Of a stretch of 64,000 nucleotides of DNA, positions 1 to 7,166 are shown one piece after another. The notes under the pieces were generated by a model, which searched no databases, had not been told where the DNA came from, and was given only the letters and a program-made list of their open reading frames with translations. The translations under genes were made by a program, and so were the position numbers. This DNA comes from Streptomyces sp. SM11 (GTDB lineage: Bacteria; Actinomycetota; Actinomycetes; Streptomycetales; Streptomycetaceae), in NCBI RefSeq assembly GCF_002910905.1, contig NZ_NEUE01000108.1, forward strand, positions 1 through 64,000, given 5' to 3'. Position 1 is the first letter of the stretch. Each line of letters opens with the position of its first letter.

Positions 1-1635
1 GATGTTGCCGGGAACGAGGAAGTGCCCTGTGACCTGCGATGATGGGAGTTCTCTACGCTTCCAGCACGCACGACCAACAGGGCACTTCTGAGATGCAATC
101 TTCCCATGCCGCGGCGAAGGTCTCCGCACGGTTCGATGATCCGAATCTGATCGCGTACGGCGGGCTCGCGCCGCTGGTGCGCCTGGCCGAGCGGTGCGGC
201 CTGCCCGGCCTGGTCAGCGAGCTGATGCGGCTGCCGGCCTCGAAGAACGGCACCGGTTCCTTCCCGGCCGCCAAGGCGATGGCCCTCATCGCGGGCATGG
301 CCGCGGGCGCGGACAGTATCGACGACATGGACCGGCTGCGGCACGGCGCGATGCGGCGCCTGTTCACCGGGGTCCGCGCCCCGTCGACCCTCGGCAGCTT
401 CCTGCGGTCCTTCACCCACGGGCACGTGAAGCAACTACATGCCGTCGCCCGCCGGTTCCTGCCTCGCCTGGCCGCGCACACCCCGCTACTTGCCGGCGCC
501 GACACGGTTGCCTACCTCGATCTGGACGACACCATCAAGCCGGTCCACGGCTATGCCAAGCAAGGTGTCGGCTACGGCTACAACAAGGTCAAGGGCCTGA
601 ACGCGCTGATCGCGACGCTGTCCACGCCGCTGGCCGCCCCGGTCATCGCCGCAACCAGGCTGCGCCGGGGCAGCGTCAACTCGGTGCGCGGAGCAGGATC
701 GTTCGCCGCCGAGGCGGTCCGCACCGCCCGCGCGTCCGGTGCGACCGGGATGCTGACCGTGCGGGCGGATGCGGCCTACTACGCCGCCGAGGTGGTCGCC
801 GCCTGCCGGGCGCTCGGCGCCCGCTTCTCGGTCACGGTGCGGATGAACGCCTCCGTCAAGCAGGCCATCGCCGCTATCGACGAGATGGCCTGGACGCCGA
901 TCAAGTACCCCAAGGCGGTGTGGGACAGCGAGGAGGAACGCTGGATATCGGACGCCGAGATCGCCGAGATCGAGTACACCGCCTTCACCTCGAAACCGAA
1001 GAAGCAGCAGGTCACCGCCCGTCTCATCGTGCGACGCGTCAAGCGCCTGAACCCCGCCACCGTGCCCGGGGGCCAGGGCGAGCTGTTCACCGCCTGGCGC
1101 TACCATGCCGCGTTCACCGACAGCACGCTGCCGCTCATCGACGCCGAGCGTGACCACCGGCGCCACGCGATCGTGGAACAGGTGATCTCCGAGCTGAAGA
1201 ACGGCCCGTTCGCACACGCCCCCTCGAGCAGCTTCCAGGCGAACGCCGCCTGGCTCGCACTGGCTGCCCTCGCCTTCAACCTGACCCGCGCCTGCGGAAC
1301 GCTCGCCGGCACCTTCCACGCCCGCGCGACGTGCGCGACCATCCGCGATCACCTGATCAACGTGCCCGCCCGGCTGGCCCGTTCAGCCCGCCGGCTCACC
1401 CTGCACCTGCCCGAACGCTGGCCCTGGCACGACGCCTTCGAAGCCCTCTTCCACGCCGTGAACACCCCGCCCCAACCGTTCTGACCAGGCCGTATCCGAC
1501 CCGCCCGCCAGGGCCCGAGAGCTGTGGACATGTGGAAAAGCTGGGCACACCAGCGGCCACCCCATGCCCGCCGCCAGACGCATCGCCTCGATCACCGAAA
1601 ACGATCACTCACGAAACGAGCCGGTGGATCCGGGC
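1..1635 (+). mobile_element. IS1380-family insertion sequence, left end outside the window
   Basis: The transposase gene and its flanks form an IS1380-type element. The right boundary is inferred at about 1635. There the sequence changes from an IS1380-like end (a GGTGGATCCGGG motif at about 1621-1632) to the coding sequence of a group II intron maturase read on the minus strand. The leader holds an inverted pair AAGTGCCCTGT (20-30) / ACAGGGCACTT (about 77-87) upstream of the transposase start. The left terminal repeat and target duplication are not in the window, so the exact ends are inferred. Confidence 0.75.
93..1484 (+). CDS. IS1380-family transposase
   Basis: A DDE-type transposase of about 463 aa that would act on its own element's ends. 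The N-terminus (VSARFDDPNL, then AYGGLAPLVRLAERCGL), the central YLDLDDT block followed by a GYGYNKVKG stretch, and the C-terminal EQVISELKNGPF block are typical of Streptomyces IS1380 transposases. I chose the ATG at 93 because family members begin just before the conserved SHAA-VSA-FDD stretch. An upstream in-frame ATG at 39 would add 18 unconserved residues. The frame is intact to the stop at 1484 and family length is normal, so the enzyme may be active. Confidence 0.9.
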   Translation: MQSSHAAAKVSARFDDPNLIAYGGLAPLVRLAERCGLPGLVSELMRLPASKNGTGSFPAAKAMALIAGMAAGADSIDDMDRLRHGAMRRLFTGVRAPSTLGSFLRSFTHGHVKQLHAVARRFLPRLAAHTPLLAGADTVAYLDLDDTIKPVHGYAKQGVGYGYNKVKGLNALIATLSTPLAAPVIAATRLRRGSVNSVRGAGSFAAEAVRTARASGATGMLTVRADAAYYAAEVVAACRALGARFSVTVRMNASVKQAIAAIDEMAWTPIKYPKAVWDSEEERWISDAEIAEIEYTAFTSKPKKQQVTARLIVRRVKRLNPATVPGGQGELFTAWRYHAAFTDSTLPLIDAERDHRRHAIVEQVISELKNGPFAHAPSSSFQANAAWLALAALAFNLTRACGTLAGTFHARATCATIRDHLINVPARLARSARRLTLHLPERWPWHDAFEALFHAVNTPPQPF

Positions 1636-2939
1636 TGAACGATGCCCCGGTACTGCGCTCCGTAGATGCCGATGATGTCGAAGGGTGTGCAACTCATCAG
1701 CGGGAGCAGGTGCGTGGGTTTGCCACGGTGGAGGAACGGGGCACATTTGGCCTTGATCACGTCCTTGGGAACGCGGAGCTGGATCTTCCCGTTGACGGAG
1801 CGGAGGCCGCGATTGATGCGGCCACCCCGGGAGACCTTTTCGTCCGCGTGCTGAACGGTGATCTCGTAACCGAGAAAGCGGGCCGCATGGGTGCGGCCGT
1901 GGGTGATCAGTGTCTTGTCCTGGTTCAGTTCCAGCTTGAGGTCATCGCGCAGGAATGTGGCCAGGCGCTGTTTGATCGTCTCGGCTTCGGCCTTGGGTCC
2001 GATGAACCCGAGGAGATGGTCGTCCGCGTAGCGGATGTAGCGCAGCCGCCGATAGCCCGGATCGTTTGGATCTCCGGCCGGATGACGGCGTAACTCTTTT
2101 CGCCATTGGCGGACCTGAGCGGACTCGGTGTTCTCCTTCCTGTAGGCGAGCCGCTTCCGGGCAGCCCCGATCGCATTGTCCAGCTCCTTGTAGGCCGGGT
2201 TCTTGCGGCGGGTTTTCCCTCGGGTGTATTCCGGGATGAGAACTGTTTCGACGAATGCGTCAAGCCGGTCCATGTAGATGTTGGACAGGAGTGGGGAAAG
2301 CACACCGCCTTGGGGAGATCCCGACAGTGTGGCGTGCCATCTCCAGTCCTCCAGGTATCCCGCTTTCAGCATCTGTCGGACGAGGCGGAGGAACCGGTTG
2401 TCGTGGATCTTCTCCGAGAGAATGGCCAGCAGGATCTCATGATCCAGTGAGCCGAAGCAGTCGGAGATGTCTCCTTCGATGAACCAGGTTGTCCCGGTCC
2501 AGTTGTATGTCACCTCGGACAGTGCCGTGTGACAGCCCCGGCCGGGGCGGAAACCGTGGGAGCGGCCGGAGAAACGCGGCTCGTAGTATGCCTCCAGCAG
2601 AAGGCGGATCACTTCGCCGACGAGTTTGTCCGACCAGGACGGCAGGCCGAGAGGGCGTGTCTTTCCGTTGGATTTCGGAATGTGGACGCGCCGCACCGGG
2701 CGGAAGCGGTAACGCTCGTGGCGCATGGCTTCGATGATGCGCCCGATCTTGGCTTCGGACATGCCGTCCGCGGTTTCCCCGCAGGCCCCGGGTGTCATTG
2801 CGCCGTGGTTGGCGTAGATGCGCCCGTAGGCCAGTAGATACAGGTTCGGATTGAACAACTGTCGATACAGTTCATTACACGGCAGGCTCCGCCTGCCGCG
2901 TTCACGCAGGACATCAAGCACCGTTTCGGCGTTCTGCAT
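1605..2939 (-). pseudogene. Group II intron reverse transcriptase/maturase, truncated C-terminus
   Basis: Encodes the intron's reverse transcriptase: RT palm blocks are intact, including the catalytic YADD at about residue 303 and an SPQGGVLSPLL block. Family members in Streptomyces run on for about 100-150 more residues through domain X and an HNH or DNA-binding region. Here the homology stops inside the start of domain X, after YRGIVQ (plus-strand about 1636), and the last nine residues come from the IS1380 end. The start at 2939 has a GGGAGG ribosome site just upstream and matches the usual MQNAETVLDV beginning. An upstream ATG at 2975 is less likely. The truncated protein lacks maturase function. 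Confidence 0.85.
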
Positions 2940-3472
2940 TACGCATACCTCCCAGCATCGTGATGTCCGAATCACCTGGCCCCCTTCGCCCTGCGGACGG
3001 CGTTACCGTCCTCCTTGGCAGGTCGTGACTCCTGCGACTACTACGGGGCCTCCGTCACCTTGGGGCTCGCGCCCTTTAGGTGATCCCATGTTCGTCTCTG
3101 TTGTACGTATCTAGCGCGACTTAGGCGCCCCACTCATCTCCTTGAATTCCCTCACTGGGAATCAGTCCGCGCCCCGAAGGGTGTGGTGGATACGCAATTA
3201 CTCCACCACAGGGCGCGGCATCGGTTTCAGGTAAGTTTCCGATGGATGCCAGCCCTTTCATCCCTTGGAGATTGGGGTTCAGGCAGTACAGCTTTCGCCA
3301 TATCGCGCGGGTCCTTCAACGCATCACTTCCATACCTGAACGTGATCGTTGATTTCCTGGCATGCTGCTGTCCCCTTCACCTTTCGGATCCAGGTAAGCC
3401 ATCAGACCCAGAAACCTCCCTTCAGTTCCTCCCGGTTGAACCGGGGATACAACAGAGCGCCTCATGGCGCAC
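1636..3472 (-). mobile_element. Group II intron, 3' part lost to the IS1380 insertion
   Basis: On the minus strand the intron begins with GTGCGCC at 3472, a good match to the GUGYG 5' consensus. About 530 nt of structured RNA sequence follows before the maturase start, as expected for domains I-III. It includes a long interrupted hairpin with arms 3167-3174 and 3211-3218, plus an inner 9-bp stem TGTGGTGGA/TCCACCACA at 3182-3190 and 3202-3210. The maturase reading frame is cut at about 1636 where the IS1380 right end begins. Domains V/VI and the 3' splice site are therefore missing from this side, and the intron cannot splice as it stands. Its 5' exon is a HATPase gene fragment. Confidence 0.75.
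3167..3218. repeat. Long interrupted stem-loop in the intron 5' region
   Basis: CCGCGCCC (3167-3174) pairs with GGGCGCGG (3211-3218), and inside it TGTGGTGGA (3182-3190) pairs with TCCACCACA (3202-3210). It lies inside the inferred group II intron, so a role in ribozyme domain folding is the simplest reading. A terminator is possible but no U-tract follows. Confidence 0.6.
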
Positions 3473-3656
3473 CGGCGTTGGCGGCCAGCTCCGCCACGAC
3501 CAGCTCGGCACGCTCCGTGAGATCCGGCGGTGCGTCCCAGGAGTGCAGCGCCGAGACGGTGAGCAGCCGGGCGAGCCGGGCCCCGCGACGCGTGGACGAC
3601 AGGAGCTGCGTGAAGCCGCACGCGGGTGGGTCCAGTTGGGGAACGGGTCGGTTCAT
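3473..3656 (-). pseudogene. Anti-sigma-factor-like ATP-binding protein, interrupted by the intron
   Basis: The N-terminal 61 residues of a small HATPase_c protein of the Streptomyces RsbW/SpoIIAB-like type. A helical lead-in (RRGARLARLLTVSALHSW) is followed by the E-N box start AELVVAELAANA. In intact relatives the next residues are VTHG and the remaining ATP-binding fold. Here the frame runs into the group II intron 5' end at 3472. The gene is divergent from an XRE/DUF5753 regulator and a DUF397 gene, the usual neighbourhood for this family. The missing 3' exon should lie beyond the left edge of the window. Confidence 0.75.
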
Positions 3657-3701
3657 GCGGCCAGCGTGACGCCCGGGCGCGACCGGGAGCGAGCGTCGAG
3701 G

Positions 3702-3726
3702 CCCGTACGCGGAGTCAGCGTACGGG
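3702..3726. promoter_or_regulatory. Palindrome in the divergent ATPase/XRE promoter region
   Basis: CCCGTACGC (3702-3710) and GCGTACGGG (3718-3726) form a perfect 9-bp inverted repeat with a 7-nt spacer between the two divergent starts at 3656 and 3827. The position suits an operator for the adjacent XRE regulator. This is inference from symmetry and position only. Confidence 0.45.
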
Positions 3727-3826
3727 CACGAGGAGTAGACGGTACGGGAAGTGATCCGTCACGCTGAGTCGTGCAACGGGCGGCGCGATGACCGGCGCGG
3801 ACCCGGCACGAGGGAAGGGGCGGCGG

Positions 3827-4711
3827 ATGAGCATCTCCGACGAGGAGGAGACGGCCGGGGCGGCCGAGGCCCGGACGGTGTCGGCGGGGGAGTGGGAGCG
3901 CGAACCCCACCCGTCGGACAGTCTGCGGACGTTCGGCGCGGTCGTCCAGGGGTTACGCGAACATACCGGGATCAGCCGTGCGGAGCTGGCCGACCACGTC
4001 CGGTTCTCCAAGCACACGGTGGAGTCCGTCGAGCTGGGCCGCCGCATGCCGGACGAGGACTTCGTCGAGCGCGCGGAGGCGGCCCTCGGCAACACCGGCG
4101 CGTTGCGGCGGGCCGCCCCCCACCTCAGCCGTGGCGAGGTCGTCTTCGCCGCCTGGTTCCGGCGCTGGGCCCGGCTGGAGCGGGAGGCGGTGAGCCTGAC
4201 CACCTACGAGTGCCGGCTGGTGCCGGGGCTGTTGCAGTCGGAGGGGTACGCGCGGGCGGTGTTCGACAACGGCATCCCGCTGCTGACGGACGGGCAGACC
4301 GAGACGCAACTGGCCGCACGGATGGAGCGGCAGAGCATACTGCGGGAGCGGCCGACCGTACCGTTCAGCTTCATCGTGGAGGAGTCGGTGTTCCGGCGCA
4401 GGCTAGGTGGGGCACAGGTGCAGGCGGGCATGTTGGACCACGTGCTTGAGCTGACAGAGCCACGCAACGTGACGCTACAAGTGGTGCCGTTGGAGCTGGA
4501 GTTCCACGCGTGCCTGGACGGGCCGGTGCAGCTTCTGGAGACTCCGGAGGGGCGGCGGCTCGGCTACTCCGAAGGGCAGCAGAACGGGCGGCTCATCACC
4601 GACCTGAAAGAGGTGCGTCTGCTCTGTCAGCGCTGTGAAACACTTCGCTCGCAGGCTCTGAACCCCAAGGAATCCCGGGGCCTGCTGAAGCGATTGCGAG
4701 GAGAGCTATGA
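3827..4711 (+). CDS. XRE-family HTH regulator with DUF5753 domain
   Basis: A 294-aa protein with an N-terminal helix-turn-helix (about residues 31-86: LREHTGISRAELADHV, then SKHTVESVELGRRMPDEDF). A DUF5753 region follows and runs to the C-terminus (LVPGLLQSEGYARAV, then an ARMERQSIL helix). Such proteins are abundant in Streptomyces, occur as WhiJ-like regulators, and are usually paired with a small DUF397 protein whose action they are thought to control. The start at 3827 is preferred over an in-frame ATG at 3788 because GGGAAGGGG (3812-3820) sits at ribosome-site distance. The stop overlaps the next gene by ATGA, so translation of the pair is probably coupled. Confidence 0.9.
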   Translation: MSISDEEETAGAAEARTVSAGEWEREPHPSDSLRTFGAVVQGLREHTGISRAELADHVRFSKHTVESVELGRRMPDEDFVERAEAALGNTGALRRAAPHLSRGEVVFAAWFRRWARLEREAVSLTTYECRLVPGLLQSEGYARAVFDNGIPLLTDGQTETQLAARMERQSILRERPTVPFSFIVEESVFRRRLGGAQVQAGMLDHVLELTEPRNVTLQVVPLELEFHACLDGPVQLLETPEGRRLGYSEGQQNGRLITDLKEVRLLCQRCETLRSQALNPKESRGLLKRLRGEL

Positions 4712-4899
4712 GCAGCGGTACGACGGGACTCGCCTGGTTCAAGTCCAGCTACAGCGGTACCCAGGGCGACAGCTGCGTGGAGATCGCGATGGCCGAACAG
4801 GCCGTTCACGTACGGGACTCGAAGGACCTGGCCCGTCCGGCCTTCGAGGTGGGACGCGCAGAGTGGGCACCCTTCGTGCGGTTCGTCGCGGGGGACTGA
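4708..4899 (+). CDS. DUF397 domain protein
   Basis: A 63-aa protein with the classic DUF397 pattern: WFKSSYSG near the N-terminus, then DSCVEIA, VRDSKD and a C-terminal W-x-FV segment. It overlaps the upstream XRE/DUF5753 gene by 4 nt. The family's biochemical role is not settled; members act with their XRE partner in Streptomyces developmental regulation. Nothing unusual in this copy. Confidence 0.92.
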   Translation: MSSGTTGLAWFKSSYSGTQGDSCVEIAMAEQAVHVRDSKDLARPAFEVGRAEWAPFVRFVAGD

Positions 4900-4908
4900 C
4901 CGGCCGGT

Positions 4909-4943
4909 GTGCCGCTGTTGGCGCTGTACCTACAGCGGCGCAC
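4909..4943. terminator. Hairpin between convergent transcripts
   Basis: GTGCCGCTGT (4909-4918) can pair with ACAGCGGC(GC)AC (4932-4943), with a two-base bulge. It lies between the DUF397 stop and the end of the convergent minus-strand operon, where a bidirectional terminator is expected. There is no T-run, as is common in Streptomyces. Confidence 0.55.
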
Positions 4944-4953
4944 GGTCCCTGTC

Positions 4954-6600
4954 TCAGGTGAGCGTGTTGCGTAGGTGCGGGCCCAGGTAGCCGACGTAGA
5001 CCTTCCCCGACCGGGGCCCGTCCTCGTAGAAGTGGAGGCGCGGGGCGACGGTGTTGCCTCCGCCGATCTTCAAGTGGGCCTGCATGAAGACCTTGCCGTT
5101 CGGGTCGACCGTTTTGGGTACGGGAAGCATGCGTTCGCCGCGCAGTCTTCCGTTCTTGGCGACGGTGTCGGACTCCCGCATGGCCACCTTGGCGGCCGGG
5201 AAGGGGAAGTCGCCCGACGCTTCGGACTTGCACCAGCTCAGGAAGTCACCGGCGGCTTGGCCGTCGGCCGAGGCCTGAGTAAAGCGGTTGAGGGCCAGGA
5301 GACCGTCCCAGGCCACGGACAGCCAGTTGTCCACCGACTGGCTGTCGAGCCCTCGGGTGGTCTTGGCGTTGCCCGTGAACGCGAGGAAGGGAAGCTCGTT
5401 CAGCCGGTCGAGCAGATCGGCGAAGGTCTCCGGATAGGTGATGGCCGGGGCGTCGACCGGGCCGTAGGCCGTCGCGAACTGTCCGGCCTCTTCCAGGCGT
5501 GCGCGCAGGAAGCGGATGAGCCGCTGGGACTCCTGGAACTTGTCGTACAGCTCCTCGTTCTCTCCCCGCAGCTCGTCGCTTCCCCGCTCGGCGTTCCCGA
5601 GCTCCACGTAGAGATCGGTGATCTCCTTGACGCGCGCTGCCTCCGCCTGTTCCGCCTCGCCCAGGAGTGAGACCAACGCCGTGTTCTCGCTCCGGAGCTG
5701 GGCGATGTCCGTGCCGGCCGGGCTCGGCCGAAGGCGCATCCGCTGGAGCGAAACGTTCAGCAGGGCGGGGGGCAGCAGGTGGCGCGAGGACAGCCGCTGC
5801 GGGAGGACCGCGAGGATTGAGGCAGCCCGGTGGACGCCGGCCTCGATCGTCCGGCGGGACATCACGGGATGCCGCTGGGAGTCCGGCTTCCAAGCCGGAT
5901 CGAGGCCCGGCAGGTAGGTGCGGACGCCCCCGCCGAACACTGGGTGGTACTCCAGTGCGGTGTTGAAGGACGTCTGCGCGCCCGGTGTGAGGACGTACAG
6001 CACCGCCAGCCCGTGGAGATTACGGAACAGCGGTTCGACGACCGTGCGGGACCAGTCGTCCGGGTTCTTGCCGTACGGCACGGTGGCGATGACGACCGGC
6101 ATCCGGCGGTTGGCGTCGCAGAGCTCTTCGACCAGGTCGTCGACCTCGTCGGCCTCGATGAAGGCCGGTGCGGTGGTGACGTCGGCCTGACCGTCACGGG
6201 CTTCCAGCGCATCGAGGAGGGACCTGGCGATGCCCGGGGTGTTGGCGCGGGTGGGGAACTCGTCGGCCCGGGCGGGCTGGTGCTCGATGTCGACCTGCAC
6301 CCAGGTGCGGCCCTTGTCCTCGGGGAGCCCGGAGCGCACGACGAGCGTCGACTGCCAGGTGCCCGAGGTGGCGGAGCGCGTCTCGCGCATGCGCCACCGG
6401 CTGTGCGCGCCGTTCCTGCCTGATTCGGAGTCGCGGTCGAGGGTCGCGTGGGCGGCGAGCTCGGTCCGTCCGTCGTCAAGCCCGGATGGGTCGTACCGCT
6501 TGGACTTGAGCCATTCGACTAACTCCCGCTCGGCTATCGCGCAGGTGGCCACGTAGTCCGATTCGGTCGACACCACCATGCGGTATCCGCGTGGTTCCAT
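4954..6600 (-). CDS. Uncharacterised coiled-coil protein, last gene of the defence-like operon
   Basis: A 548-aa protein I do not recognise. The N-terminal half is mixed alpha/beta with no motif I can name. A charged heptad-like coiled coil covers about residues 297-370 (IAQLRSENTALVSLL, later ELRGENEELYDKFQES). The last 50 residues form a compact module with HLKIGGG, PRLHFYED and VYVGYLGPHL, probably a small beta-rich domain. The start at 6600 has GAGAGGACC just upstream; an ATG at 6576 and an extension to 6699 are alternatives. It follows the basic 165-aa gene with a gap of about 43 nt and closes the operon. It could be a sensor or scaffold, but that is only inference from context. Confidence 0.7.
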   Translation of the reverse strand: MEPRGYRMVVSTESDYVATCAIAERELVEWLKSKRYDPSGLDDGRTELAAHATLDRDSESGRNGAHSRWRMRETRSATSGTWQSTLVVRSGLPEDKGRTWVQVDIEHQPARADEFPTRANTPGIARSLLDALEARDGQADVTTAPAFIEADEVDDLVEELCDANRRMPVVIATVPYGKNPDDWSRTVVEPLFRNLHGLAVLYVLTPGAQTSFNTALEYHPVFGGGVRTYLPGLDPAWKPDSQRHPVMSRRTIEAGVHRAASILAVLPQRLSSRHLLPPALLNVSLQRMRLRPSPAGTDIAQLRSENTALVSLLGEAEQAEAARVKEITDLYVELGNAERGSDELRGENEELYDKFQESQRLIRFLRARLEEAGQFATAYGPVDAPAITYPETFADLLDRLNELPFLAFTGNAKTTRGLDSQSVDNWLSVAWDGLLALNRFTQASADGQAAGDFLSWCKSEASGDFPFPAAKVAMRESDTVAKNGRLRGERMLPVPKTVDPNGKVFMQAHLKIGGGNTVAPRLHFYEDGPRSGKVYVGYLGPHLRNTLT

Positions 6601-6643
6601 AGGTGGTCCTCTCTCAGAGATATGCGACGTGAGGTGGTGCGCG

Positions 6644-7141
6644 TCAGGCGTCGCCGGCAGGACCGTAGCCGAGTGAGGCGCGGTTGATGCGCCGGTCACC
6701 GAGATCGGGCGCCGGTGGCGGCGCGGCTTTCCCGGGCGCGGTCTTCTTTCTGGGTGCGACCTTCTTGGCTGCGGGCTTCGGGGTGGTCTTCTTCTTCGTA
6801 GCGCTCTTCTCGGCGGTCGTGGTGCCCCGTGCCTCGAACCTCTTCCGGAGCACCGACAACTGTTCGCGCTCCTTGGCGGTCAGCTCGCCGGGCAGGGCGC
6901 TGACGAGAGCCCGGGCCCGGCTGATCCCGTGGCGCGCCTGCGCCCAGCGCTTGGTGTTGATCGCCGCGCGAATCACCCCGAGGCACTGCTGCAACGCCTT
7001 GAGCCTCGCCGCCGGCCGCCGGGGCATCGGGAACTCGGCCCCGCTGACCCGGCGCTGCCCGGCGGCACGCGTACGCCAGTCCGCGCCGGCCGACAGGACG
7101 ACGGAGGTGCGCGGGTTGCTGGTCTGGTTGAGGCGTACCAC
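6644..7141 (-). CDS. Small basic protein with histone-like Lys/Ala/Pro tail
   Basis: A 165-aa protein. The first two thirds are predicted helical and basic (RPAARLKALQQCLGVI, then ELTAKEREQLSVLRKRF). From about residue 110 to 150 it becomes a low-complexity tail of KKTTPK, AAKKVAPRKK and GKAAPPP units, like the tails of actinobacterial HU or H1-like proteins. Nucleic-acid binding is a reasonable inference from charge. It lies 25 nt after the methyltransferase gene and 43 nt before the coiled-coil gene, so it belongs to the same transcript. I know of no named family for it. Confidence 0.65.
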   Translation of the reverse strand: MVRLNQTSNPRTSVVLSAGADWRTRAAGQRRVSGAEFPMPRRPAARLKALQQCLGVIRAAINTKRWAQARHGISRARALVSALPGELTAKEREQLSVLRKRFEARGTTTAEKSATKKKTTPKPAAKKVAPRKKTAPGKAAPPPAPDLGDRRINRASLGYGPAGDA

Positions 7142-7166
7142 GGAGTGTTCAGCTCCTCGGGCGGGA

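Noticed and set aside
3113..3133. GTGGGGCGCC at 3133 (minus) as the intron 5' end
   Set aside because: It leaves no room for domain I, and 3472 coincides exactly with the break in the ATPase gene.
3167..3218. The hairpin as an integron attC site or as a terminator preceding a group IIC intron
   Set aside because: The GTGCG start at 3472 puts the hairpin inside the intron, so ribozyme structure explains it better.
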